From positions 2,282,804 through 2,346,803 of the forward strand of contig NZ_CP094326.1 of assembly GCF_022760175.1 (NCBI RefSeq): 64,000 bases of DNA. The letters run 5' to 3'. The stretch's first letter is position 1. Every line of letters starts with the position of its first letter. The notes below the pieces were generated by a model. The model worked only from the letters and a program-made list of their open reading frames with translations, had not been told where the DNA came from and searched no databases. This document shows, piece after piece, positions 27,028 to 34,656 of this stretch. This stretch comes from Zhouia spongiae. GTDB taxonomy: Bacteria > Bacteroidota > Bacteroidia > Flavobacteriales > Flavobacteriaceae. Made by a program: the position numbers and the translations under genes.

Positions 27028-28318
27028 AAATAGCAATGTACTGACTTCTTTTCTTAACAAGAAGCAGTGCCTTTTTCTTCTTTTTTTATTTTTTTTCTCT
27101 TTTAAATCATTTGCCTCTTATATTCTGATCCCGATGGATGCCGACCATCAGCAGAATCATCTAAAGGCTTATGGTATAACATATTGGGTGCTTGCCAAAG
27201 AAGTTAAGGTGAAGTGGCTCTTGAATTACAGGGGAGGAGCATTTTTAATTCCCGACTTTGAAGAATTGCAGAAAGAATGCAAAATACGGGGTGTTTCTTA
27301 TGAATTATTATCAAACAATAAGGCAGAACTGCTATTGAATGAAGTTTCTAGTCCCGCCGTTAATCAGGAATCCATTGTTCTGGAGAAGGCACCTAAAGTA
27401 GCGGTTTATTCCCCAAAAGGAAATCAGCCTTGGGATGATGCAGTAACCATGGTGCTTACCTATGCAGAGATTCCGTATGATGTGGTTTACGATGAGGAAG
27501 TTTTGGGAAATAAGCTCTTGTTGTACGATTGGCTACATTTGCATCATGAAGATTTTACCGGACAGTATGGTAAGTTTTATGGGGCTTTCAGGGCTACACC
27601 GTGGTATATTGAGCAAAAAAAAGAAGCGGAAGCCCTGGCTGACAAGTTGGGGTATACTAAAGTTGCAGAAGAAAAATTAGCTGTAGCTATCGCCATAAGG
27701 GATTATGTGGTTGGAGGGGGCTTTATGTTTGCCATGTGCTCTGCTACCGATAGTTTTGATATCGCCTTGTCTGCCGAAGGAGTAGATATATGTGAAACCA
27801 TGTTTGACGGAGATCCATCAGATCCGAATTATCAGAGTAAGATAAACTATGATAAAACGTTCGCATTTACAAACTATACATTGGAGAGAAATCCGTTGGT
27901 ATATGAGTTTTCATCTATTGATATGACTTCCAAAAGACATGTTTCTTTTGAAAGTGATTATTTTACATTAATGGATTTTTCGGCCAAATGGGATCCCATA
28001 CCTACCATGCTTTGCCAGAATCACACTTCTCTGGTTAAAGGGTTTATGGGGCAGACAACTGCTTTTAAACGCGATGAGATCAAACCTACGGTTTTAATTA
28101 TGGGAGCGAACAAAATCAATGGAGAAGCGAGGTACATACATGGAATAAAAGGAAAGGGGTTCTTTACCTTTTATGGGGGGCACGACCCGGAAGATTACCG
28201 GCATCGGGTGGGCGATCCCAAGACAGAGTTGGAGTTACATCCGAATTCACCAGGGTACAGGCTTATTCTGAATAATATCCTATTCCCCGCGGCAAAGAAA
28301 AAAGAGCAAAAAACATGA
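27008..28318 (+). CDS. conserved Bacteroidetes exported protein (commonly misnamed asparagine synthetase B)
   Basis: About 436 residues. After a hydrophobic signal (LFLLFLFFFSFKSFA) comes the conserved block SYILIPMDADHQQNHLKAYG, then APKVAVYSPKGNQPWDDAVTMVL, YDWLHLHHEDFTGQYGKFYG and GKGFFTFYGGHDPEDY, ending in AAKKKEQKT. It has neither the glutaminase nor the AMP-forming domain of asparagine synthetase, so that name does not fit. The HHEDFTGQ and GGHDPEDY regions look like metal or active sites, but the function is unknown to me. The ATG at 27008 or 27011 lies inside dnaB; no in-frame start exists between there and the signal peptide, so the overlap is real unless a non-standard codon is used. 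Confidence 0.75.
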   Translation: MMTFRSKNSNVLTSFLNKKQCLFLLFLFFFSFKSFASYILIPMDADHQQNHLKAYGITYWVLAKEVKVKWLLNYRGGAFLIPDFEELQKECKIRGVSYELLSNNKAELLLNEVSSPAVNQESIVLEKAPKVAVYSPKGNQPWDDAVTMVLTYAEIPYDVVYDEEVLGNKLLLYDWLHLHHEDFTGQYGKFYGAFRATPWYIEQKKEAEALADKLGYTKVAEEKLAVAIAIRDYVVGGGFMFAMCSATDSFDIALSAEGVDICETMFDGDPSDPNYQSKINYDKTFAFTNYTLERNPLVYEFSSIDMTSKRHVSFESDYFTLMDFSAKWDPIPTMLCQNHTSLVKGFMGQTTAFKRDEIKPTVLIMGANKINGEARYIHGIKGKGFFTFYGGHDPEDYRHRVGDPKTELELHPNSPGYRLILNNILFPAAKKKEQKT

Positions 28319-28332
28319 TGCTTTCCAGGCCG

Positions 28333-29646
28333 TTAGCCAGAAGTTTTCGGATGGTATAGATTCATAACCCTTTTTCTTTTTCCGGATAACAGTACGGGGA
28401 TTTCATTAACGTATTCGACAGTTATTTTTGCATCACTCCCCAACAGGTCTTTAAAATGCTCTTTAAATTCTGTTTCTTTTAGAAAGTCTTTTTTGTAGTT
28501 CAGTTTAATGAGGTATTCTTTCACTCCTGTTTGTATAAACTGATATTGGTTAAAATAATCAAAATAATCCTGCATTCTGGGATAGATCGCATATGGAGAC
28601 AATAACTCACCCGAAGTTGTATAAACAGCATCCATTTTTCTTCCTTCCACTTTTGTCAGTACCATCTCACCATTTAATATTTTATAACAGCCTAGATCTC
28701 CGGTGTCATATCTGATCAGTGGCATGGCGTAATTAAACAGATCAGTTACAACAATTCTTCCGGTTTCTCCTTCTTTTGCCGGAGCATCATCGTGAAAATT
28801 CAGGATTTCGACAAAATATGAAGCCCAATTGATCTTAAAAATATCGTCACTGTTAATTTCCTGTTGGGCTATAATTCCTTGTTCCTCATTAGAGTATCTG
28901 GAAACTATCGGGGCATTGAAATATTTTTTAATTGATTTTTTAGTGAAGGGACTTAAACCGTCTGAATTACCTATAAAGAAATTGGCATTTATATTCATTT
29001 TCGGTGCATTGGCGTCTTTAAGATAATGACAGATCGTTTCAAAAGACGAAGCAATACCTATAAAGCTTTTAAAAGAAGGATCTTTTTTGATGGTATTGAG
29101 AATAGAAGCAATGTTTTCATCCGTAAGCTTATAGACGTCAATTTTGACAATATTTTGTGTCAGGGTTTTAAAAAAGCTTTTGGTTTCTCCACTCCACATA
29201 CGTAAATAATACAGGCGTTCTCCCACTTTATAACCGTTCTTTTCCAGAAAGTAAATGGTTTCGGCAGTATTTCTGTATTTTTTTTCCTTGTTATGATAAA
29301 TGGTAAAAGGTATTCCGGTAGAACCACTTGTAGACACTTTGTAATTCCTGGAATTTAAAAATAAACGTGATTTGAAATCATCAAATAAGTTAATGACCTC
29401 GCTTTTTTTGATTACCGGAAAATCTCGCAGACCGGAATGGTTTTTATAGCGAAAATAAAAAGGTGTTGTAGTTGCGGCATGCTTCATCACTTGTTTTAGG
29501 AGCTGGGATCTGCGCACCATAGAGCCGTTTGAGTTGATGTCTTCTAAAATAAGCCTGATATCGTTAAGATGCTTTTTTATCAGGTTACCTTTCAAAGAAT
29601 CAAGCCCCCAGAATATCCTGTTCCTTATAATGCTTTCAACCCTCAT
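28333..29646 (-). CDS. adenylate-forming enzyme, PaaK/CapK-like
   Basis: 437 residues resembling the phenylacetate-CoA ligase branch of the ANL superfamily. The P-loop-like phosphate-binding segment is STSGSTGIPFTIYHN; NEEQGIIAQQE and PLIRYDTGDLG follow, with a short C-terminal domain. CapK-type members act near capsule or polysaccharide genes and presumably activate an acid as an adenylate or thioester. The ATG at 29646 is preferred over the TTG 18 nt upstream. It is convergent with the preceding exported-protein gene (14-nt gap). Its substrate and its relation to the neighbouring fucose locus are unknown. Confidence 0.7.
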   Translation of the reverse strand: MRVESIIRNRIFWGLDSLKGNLIKKHLNDIRLILEDINSNGSMVRRSQLLKQVMKHAATTTPFYFRYKNHSGLRDFPVIKKSEVINLFDDFKSRLFLNSRNYKVSTSGSTGIPFTIYHNKEKKYRNTAETIYFLEKNGYKVGERLYYLRMWSGETKSFFKTLTQNIVKIDVYKLTDENIASILNTIKKDPSFKSFIGIASSFETICHYLKDANAPKMNINANFFIGNSDGLSPFTKKSIKKYFNAPIVSRYSNEEQGIIAQQEINSDDIFKINWASYFVEILNFHDDAPAKEGETGRIVVTDLFNYAMPLIRYDTGDLGCYKILNGEMVLTKVEGRKMDAVYTTSGELLSPYAIYPRMQDYFDYFNQYQFIQTGVKEYLIKLNYKKDFLKETEFKEHFKDLLGSDAKITVEYVNEIPVLLSGKRKRVMNLYHPKTSG

Positions 29647-29838
29647 TTCGCGATGGCTTATCAATATAAATGTACGAAAAGTATTAAACAGGACTGCGTT
29701 TTATTGGGTAAATGCAATTTTTTTCGATGTTTACGATATCGATTCACTTGTGCATCGAAATTCAGTTGTATTTATGTTGCCCGTGCCGGCCGGAATGATC
29801 CCCGGCGGGAAGGTATTGAGAGGGGAGCTTCTAAGCTT

Positions 29839-29882
29839 GTCCTGTGAAACATATCCGTAAAGATTTCTCAGAGACGGCTCGG
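29839..29882 (+). repeat. possible decayed copy of the dispersed hairpin repeat
   Basis: GTCCTGTGAAA, CCGT and TTTCTCA occur in the order seen in the hairpin module at 18290-18324, but the stem is broken by several changes. The match is weak. The rest of the 29647-29906 gap shows no gene; CCGGCCGG...CCCCGGCGGG near 29788-29810 is locally GC-rich. Confidence 0.3.
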
Positions 29883-29906
29883 AGGTGGTTTACGAAAAAA
29901 AAACTC

Positions 29907-30767
29907 TTAATATCTGATGGTTTTGTTCCGGTATCCGCTGGGAGAAACGCCCTTTATTTTTTTGAATGTCCGGTTAAAATAAGAAAGGCTGTTGAAACCT
30001 GATTGGTAGCATGCTTCAGAGATAGTTTTAGCAGGTTCAGCTTCATTCAGGACCTTACTGGCATATGTAACTCTTAGTTCATTTACGAAAGTAACGAACG
30101 ACTTTCCTGTTTTATTTTTAAAATAGCGGCAAAAAGCAGCTTTATTCATACCGGTCATCGAAGCTACTTCATCCAGGGGCAGTTGATTTTTAAAATTTTC
30201 CATGATATGCTGAATAACCCTGTTAAGTCTCAGGTCTTTAACCTCGTAACCGGATAGCCAATGATCACTGCTCAGTACAGTCTTATTTTCTATATTGCTC
30301 AGCAGATAGAACACGTTAAGTAGAGCGATGCCGTTCTCATGGAGTGAATCATGCCCCATTTTGTCTAATATTTGCCTTATTTCCTTGTTTTTATTACTTC
30401 TGAAAAGAATACCTCTTTTCCCAAAGTCCTGAAGTTTCTTGACATAAGAGAAAGGGGATTCAGAAGCAGTATCCGCAGGCAGGATTGTTTCCCTGGCATG
30501 AACTACATAAGCAACAGAACTCTTTGGAGTACCTTCTTTTTGGCTATTGGAATCAAACATGTGGGGTACATTACTTCCGATATAAAAAATATCATCCTGT
30601 TTGAATGTTCCGATATAATCGCCTGCATACAGGGTACCGTTCCCTTTTACAATGTAAACGATCTCTATTTCAGGATGATAATGCCAAAGCTTGAGAAATT
30701 CCTTTTCCTCATTTTTTGATACTTTTATATCACGATCAAGATTCTTTTGAAGATAATGCAGTTTCAT
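29907..30767 (-). CDS. AraC-family regulator with N-terminal cupin, divergent from the fucose locus
   Basis: 286 residues: an N-terminal cupin sensor (LWHYHPEIEIVYIVKGNGTLYAG, IGSNVPHMF) and a C-terminal double helix-turn-helix (LDEVASMTGMNKAAFCRYFK; ISEACYQSGFNSLSYFNRTFK). This layout matches sugar-responsive AraC activators such as RhaS/RhaR. It is transcribed away from the UxaA-family gene, with 153 nt between them containing a direct-repeat candidate operator. It is the only transcriptional regulator next to the locus, so it probably controls it in response to fucose or a pathway intermediate; the effector is inferred. Confidence 0.85.
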   Translation of the reverse strand: MKLHYLQKNLDRDIKVSKNEEKEFLKLWHYHPEIEIVYIVKGNGTLYAGDYIGTFKQDDIFYIGSNVPHMFDSNSQKEGTPKSSVAYVVHARETILPADTASESPFSYVKKLQDFGKRGILFRSNKNKEIRQILDKMGHDSLHENGIALLNVFYLLSNIENKTVLSSDHWLSGYEVKDLRLNRVIQHIMENFKNQLPLDEVASMTGMNKAAFCRYFKNKTGKSFVTFVNELRVTYASKVLNEAEPAKTISEACYQSGFNSLSYFNRTFKKIKGVSPSGYRNKTIRY

Positions 30768-30781
30768 AAAGCAAATTGTTT

Positions 30782-30798
30782 CTGATTCTAAAAATCAG
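30782..30798. repeat. short inverted repeat ahead of the AraC gene
   Basis: CTGATT (30782-30787) and AATCAG (30793-30798) form a perfect 6-bp inverted repeat with a 5-nt spacer, 15 nt upstream of the regulator start codon. It could be an operator for autoregulation or chance. Confidence 0.3.
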
Positions 30799-30824
30799 AT
30801 GCATTTAATGAATGATTCTGAGAT

Positions 30825-30864
30825 TATGCAAATATTGTACAAGTATAAGCAAATTTCGTATAAT
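30825..30864 (+). promoter_or_regulatory. candidate AraC-type operator: two direct repeats with 21-bp pitch
   Basis: TATGCAAATATTGTACAAG (30825-30843) and TAAGCAAATTTCGTATAAT (30846-30864) agree at 14 of 19 positions and are offset by 21 bp, two helical turns, as expected for half-sites of an AraC-family dimer. The downstream half-site ends next to the expected -33 region of the UxaA gene promoter. Confidence 0.55.
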
Positions 30865-30884
30865 CGAGATATTTACCTTAAACT

Positions 30885-30892
30885 TAATTTTG
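30885..30892 (+). promoter_or_regulatory. candidate -7 box of the fucose locus
   Basis: TAATTTTG matches TAnnTTTG. No good TTG lies at the -33 position, as expected of an activator-dependent promoter. It is 28 nt before the UxaA-family start codon. Confidence 0.4.
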
Positions 30893-30920
30893 AGTTTCCA
30901 GAATTTTAAGAAGAATTACA

Positions 30921-32537
30921 TTGAAAAATTACTTGAAAATATCGGCAGAAGATAATGTGGCTGTTGCATTAGAGAATATGAATGCAGGTGAGGTGATAGA
31001 CCGTGCTGTCATGTCAATTACAATAAAAGAGACCATCCCTGTAAAGCATAAGTTCGCCTTACAGGATTTTGATAAGAACGATACCATTGTCATGTATGGT
31101 GTTCCGGTGGGTAAAGTTGTAAAGCCTATTGCGAAAGGTGAATTAATAAGTACGGAAAATATTATACACGTAGCGGCTTCGTATGCATATAAGGAAAAAG
31201 CATATAAAAATCCTCTGGTTAAAATTGAGAATCTGGAGGAAAAAACATTTTTAGGTTATCACAGAACCGACGGACAGGTAGGTACGGGCAATTATTGGAT
31301 TTTTGTCCCAATGGTGTTTTGTCAGAACAGGAATCTGAAAGTCCTGAGAGAAGCCTTTGAAGCAGAGCTGGGTTACAAAAAAGAGAACCCGTATAAGCTA
31401 CAGCTGCGGAAATTAGTTTCCGGTGAGAGCGAAGAAGTGTTCATTGAAGATGTGGAAAGCAAGTCTGAAAAAGTTTTTGAAAATATAGACGGGATTAAGT
31501 TTTTAACTCATGAAGGAGGTTGCGGCGGCACCAGAGACGACGCACAGGCACTTGTGAATTTATTGTCAGGTTATATTAAAAACCCAAATGTTGCCGGGGC
31601 AACAGTTTTAAGTCTGGGGTGTCAGCATGCCCAAATTAGCCTGATTCAGGAAGCCCTTGATCGTCATTTTAAAACAGATAAAGAGGTACTGTATTTCGAG
31701 CAGCAGCAATATAGTTCGGAGAATGAAATGTTAGTATCGGCTGTAAACCAGACATACAAGGCCTTGAAAGCAGCTAATGAAATATCCCGAAAACCAGCTC
31801 CATTAAGTAAATTGAGTATAGGATTGGAATGTGGGGGATCAGATGGGTTTTCAGGAATAACGGCAAATCCGCTCATAGGCCTCGTTGCCGATAAAATCAA
31901 TGCACTTGGAGGGAGAAGCATTCTGTCGGAGTTCCCGGAACTATGTGGTGTTGAGCAGGATTTAATAGACAGAAGCCCAAACAAAGATGTGGCCGGTAAG
32001 TTCATTGACCTGATGGAGCGCTATAATAAAAAGGCACATGAAGTCGGATCCGGGTTTGATATGAACCCTTCCCCCGGGAACATTAAGGATGGCTTAATTA
32101 CCGACGCCATAAAATCGGCTGGTGCAGCCACGAAAGGCGGAAGAAGTGCTATAGCAGATGTACTCGATTATGCTGAATACGCAACCAAACCGGGACTTAA
32201 TTTATTATGTACACCCGGAAATGATGTTGAATCAACAACAGGATTGGCCGGCTCCGGCGCTAATATGATTTTGTTCTCAACCGGCTTGGGTACCCCGACA
32301 GGCAATCCCATTTGTCCGGTAATAAAAATAGCGTCGAATTCGATGCTCCCCGCTAAAATGAAAGATATTATAGATTTTGATGCGGGAAGGCTCATATCGG
32401 AGGGGCTGCCTCAGGAGGCATTGGCTGACGAGTTGATAGATTTAATTATTGAAATTGCCAGCGGAAAAAAGAAAACATGCGCAGACCGGTTGGGTCAGGA
32501 TGATTTCATTCCCTGGAAAAGAGGAGTATCCCTTTAA
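30921..32537 (+). CDS. UxaA-family dehydratase, probable L-fuconate dehydratase
   Basis: 538 residues: an N-terminal SAF domain (about 1-95; VAVALENMNAGEVI) and the large altronate/galactarate dehydratase domain with GYHRTDGQVGTGNYW, THEGGCGG, LGCQHAQ, LECGGSDGFSGITANP and PGNDVESTTGLAGSGA. Conserved Cys and His residues suit an Fe-dependent active site. The start is TTG at 30921: there is no ATG in frame before Met18, and the following LKNYLKISAEDNVAVAL is needed for the SAF domain. Known family members dehydrate altronate or galactarate. It heads a locus with every other step of oxidative fucose breakdown and no enolase-superfamily FucD, so L-fuconate to 2-keto-3-deoxy-L-fuconate is inferred. 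Confidence 0.8.
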   Translation: MKNYLKISAEDNVAVALENMNAGEVIDRAVMSITIKETIPVKHKFALQDFDKNDTIVMYGVPVGKVVKPIAKGELISTENIIHVAASYAYKEKAYKNPLVKIENLEEKTFLGYHRTDGQVGTGNYWIFVPMVFCQNRNLKVLREAFEAELGYKKENPYKLQLRKLVSGESEEVFIEDVESKSEKVFENIDGIKFLTHEGGCGGTRDDAQALVNLLSGYIKNPNVAGATVLSLGCQHAQISLIQEALDRHFKTDKEVLYFEQQQYSSENEMLVSAVNQTYKALKAANEISRKPAPLSKLSIGLECGGSDGFSGITANPLIGLVADKINALGGRSILSEFPELCGVEQDLIDRSPNKDVAGKFIDLMERYNKKAHEVGSGFDMNPSPGNIKDGLITDAIKSAGAATKGGRSAIADVLDYAEYATKPGLNLLCTPGNDVESTTGLAGSGANMILFSTGLGTPTGNPICPVIKIASNSMLPAKMKDIIDFDAGRLISEGLPQEALADELIDLIIEIASGKKKTCADRLGQDDFIPWKRGVSL

Positions 32538-32552
32538 AAAACCTTATATATC

Positions 32553-33881
32553 ATGAAAAAAATATTCACTGCGTTATTAGTAGTACTCATGTTCGGTAGT
32601 GTACTATCTGCACAAGAAAAATATATACCGACGAAAAAAAACCTGGAAGCCCGTGAATGGTTTCAGGATGCTCGGTTCGGGATGTTTATTCACTGGGGAG
32701 TGTATAGTGTTTTAGGAGATGGTGAATGGGTAATGAACAATCAGAATATCCCTGTCGACCGTTATGAATTACTTCCCGGTTTTTTCAATCCGGAACAATT
32801 TGATGCCAAAAAAATTGTCGACCTGGCAAAAAAGGCAGGGATGAAATACATAACGATTACAACAAAACACCACGATGGGTTCGCCATGTACGATTCTAAG
32901 GTCTCTGATTATAATGTGGTGAAAGCAACCCCTTACGGAAAAGATATTTTCAGGATGCTGGAAGAAGAATGTGAAAAGCAGGGAATCAAGCTTTTTGCGT
33001 ATTATTCTCAGCTTGACTGGCGCCACCCGGATTATTTTCCTCGCGGAAGAACAGGTAATAAAACCGGAAGACCGGAATCAGGAGCTTGGGAACAATACCT
33101 TCAATTTCAGGATGCACAGATTAAAGAACTGGCAGAAAATTATAACATAGCCGGGTTTTGGTTTGACGGATGGTGGGATCAACAGGATAAGAGCGATAAG
33201 GACAACCCTAAAAAAACAAAAGTAAACTGGGATCTGTCTCATACCTATAAGATGATACACGATGTGAATTCGGCTTTACTGGTCGGAAATAATCACCATG
33301 TTTTGCCTTTTGAAGGAGAAGATTTTCAGATGTTTGAAAAAGACCTTCCCGGAAAGAATACAACAGGCTTCGGGGGAACGAAAATCGGTTCACTTCCTTT
33401 GGAGACTTGTGAAACTATAAACCATTCCTGGGGCTTTAACCTTCAGGATGGTAAACATAAGTCGGTTAAGGAACTTATACAGTACATCGTAAAAGCAGCG
33501 GGCAACGATGCAAACTTTCTTCTGAATGTAGGTCCGATGCCAAATGGTAAAATTCAGGAAGAGCATAAGCAACGCTTGCTGGCCATGGGGGAATGGATGA
33601 AAAAAAACGGAGAAACGATTTATGGTACCCGGAAAGGGTCTGTATATATAGAGAACAAGGTGGTATCAACTCAGAAAGGGAAGAAGTTGTATATACATGT
33701 TTTAAATCCGGTTGATAACAAAATTGTTATTGACGGTTTTAATGAAAAAATAAAAGGAGCTGTATTGTTTGAAGATCGGACGAAAGTTGGTTACCGACTG
33801 AAAAATAAGCGGTTAGAGCTTACGGTTCCGACTGAAAAGATAAATGAAACAGATACTATAATAGAAATAACACTCAAGTAA
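32553..33881 (+). CDS. GH29 alpha-L-fucosidase (1)
   Basis: 442 residues with an N-terminal signal peptide (LLVVLMFGSVLSAQ). The GH29 barrel is clear: FGMFIHWGVYSVLGDGEW, TITTKHHDGFAMYDS, and the nucleophile motif AGFWFDGWW. The small C-terminal beta domain is present, and there are no extra binding modules. It should remove terminal alpha-L-fucose in the periplasm. It starts 15 nt after the UxaA-family gene and ends 1 nt before the SDR gene, so it is part of the operon. The spaced motif with GEWVMNNQ suggests subfamily A, but specificity is uncertain. Confidence 0.9.
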   Translation: MKKIFTALLVVLMFGSVLSAQEKYIPTKKNLEAREWFQDARFGMFIHWGVYSVLGDGEWVMNNQNIPVDRYELLPGFFNPEQFDAKKIVDLAKKAGMKYITITTKHHDGFAMYDSKVSDYNVVKATPYGKDIFRMLEEECEKQGIKLFAYYSQLDWRHPDYFPRGRTGNKTGRPESGAWEQYLQFQDAQIKELAENYNIAGFWFDGWWDQQDKSDKDNPKKTKVNWDLSHTYKMIHDVNSALLVGNNHHVLPFEGEDFQMFEKDLPGKNTTGFGGTKIGSLPLETCETINHSWGFNLQDGKHKSVKELIQYIVKAAGNDANFLLNVGPMPNGKIQEEHKQRLLAMGEWMKKNGETIYGTRKGSVYIENKVVSTQKGKKLYIHVLNPVDNKIVIDGFNEKIKGAVLFEDRTKVGYRLKNKRLELTVPTEKINETDTIIEITLK

Positions 33882-33882
33882 T

Positions 33883-34656
33883 ATGTCGTTTAGTTTAGAA
33901 AATAAAGTAGCCATTGTCACCGGTGGAGCAAGTGGAATAGGAAAAGCAATTACCACCAGATTTGCGGAGGCAAAAGCAAAAGTCCATATTTTAGAATTTA
34001 ATGAGGAGCATGGGAAACAAGCGGTTGCCGAAATTGAAGCTAACGGCGGGAGTGCGTTTTTTCATCAGTGTGATGTGTCTGATCACGATCAGGTGAAATC
34101 AATTATCGATTCGATAGCTTTGGACAATAAGATTGATATTTTGGTGAACAATGCGGGTATTGCCCATGTGGGGAATGTTGAAAATACTACCGAGGAAGAT
34201 TTGGACAGGGTATACAGTGTGAATGTAAAAGGAGTATACAATTGTATTTATGCCGTAGTACCACATTTAAAAAGTAACGGAGGAATTATCCTGAATATGG
34301 CCTCAATAGCCTCTTCCGTAGGAATTTCGGACCGATTCGCTTACTCCATGTCTAAAGGAGCAGTTTTAACTATGACGTATTCTGTAGCAAAAGATTATCT
34401 AGATGATGGTATTCGATGCAATTGTATTTCACCGGCCCGGGTGCATACTCCGTTTGTTGATGGCTTTATCAATAAGAATTATCCCGGAAAAGAAGCAGAG
34501 ATGTTCGATAAGCTGTCTAAAACACAACCCATAGGCAGAATGGGGAAACCTGAAGAGGTAGCAAACCTTGCACTTTATTTGTGTTCGGATGAAGCTTCTT
34601 TTATTACGGGTACAGACTTTCCAATTGATGGCGGATTTATAAAACTTAACGGATAA
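33883..34656 (+). CDS. SDR dehydrogenase, probable 2-keto-3-deoxy-L-fuconate dehydrogenase
   Basis: 257 residues of classical SDR type: cofactor loop TGGASGIGKA, NNAGIAHVG, catalytic Ser in NMASIASSVG, and the canonical YSMSK. ILEFNEEH after beta-2 has an acidic residue that favours NAD. By position in the locus and by resemblance to known 2-keto-3-deoxy-fuconate dehydrogenases, it should oxidise C4 to give 2,4-diketo-3-deoxy-L-fuconate, the substrate of the FAH-family hydrolase. The stop TAA shares its last A with the ATG of the next GH29 gene, indicating translational coupling. Confidence 0.75.
   Translation: MSFSLENKVAIVTGGASGIGKAITTRFAEAKAKVHILEFNEEHGKQAVAEIEANGGSAFFHQCDVSDHDQVKSIIDSIALDNKIDILVNNAGIAHVGNVENTTEEDLDRVYSVNVKGVYNCIYAVVPHLKSNGGIILNMASIASSVGISDRFAYSMSKGAVLTMTYSVAKDYLDDGIRCNCISPARVHTPFVDGFINKNYPGKEAEMFDKLSKTQPIGRMGKPEEVANLALYLCSDEASFITGTDFPIDGGFIKLNG

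Noticed and set aside
30921-32537. Plain altronate dehydratase (hexuronate pathway)
   Set aside because: No UxaB/UxaC or KDG kinase genes accompany it; every neighbouring enzyme belongs to fucose metabolism, although in vitro proof is missing.
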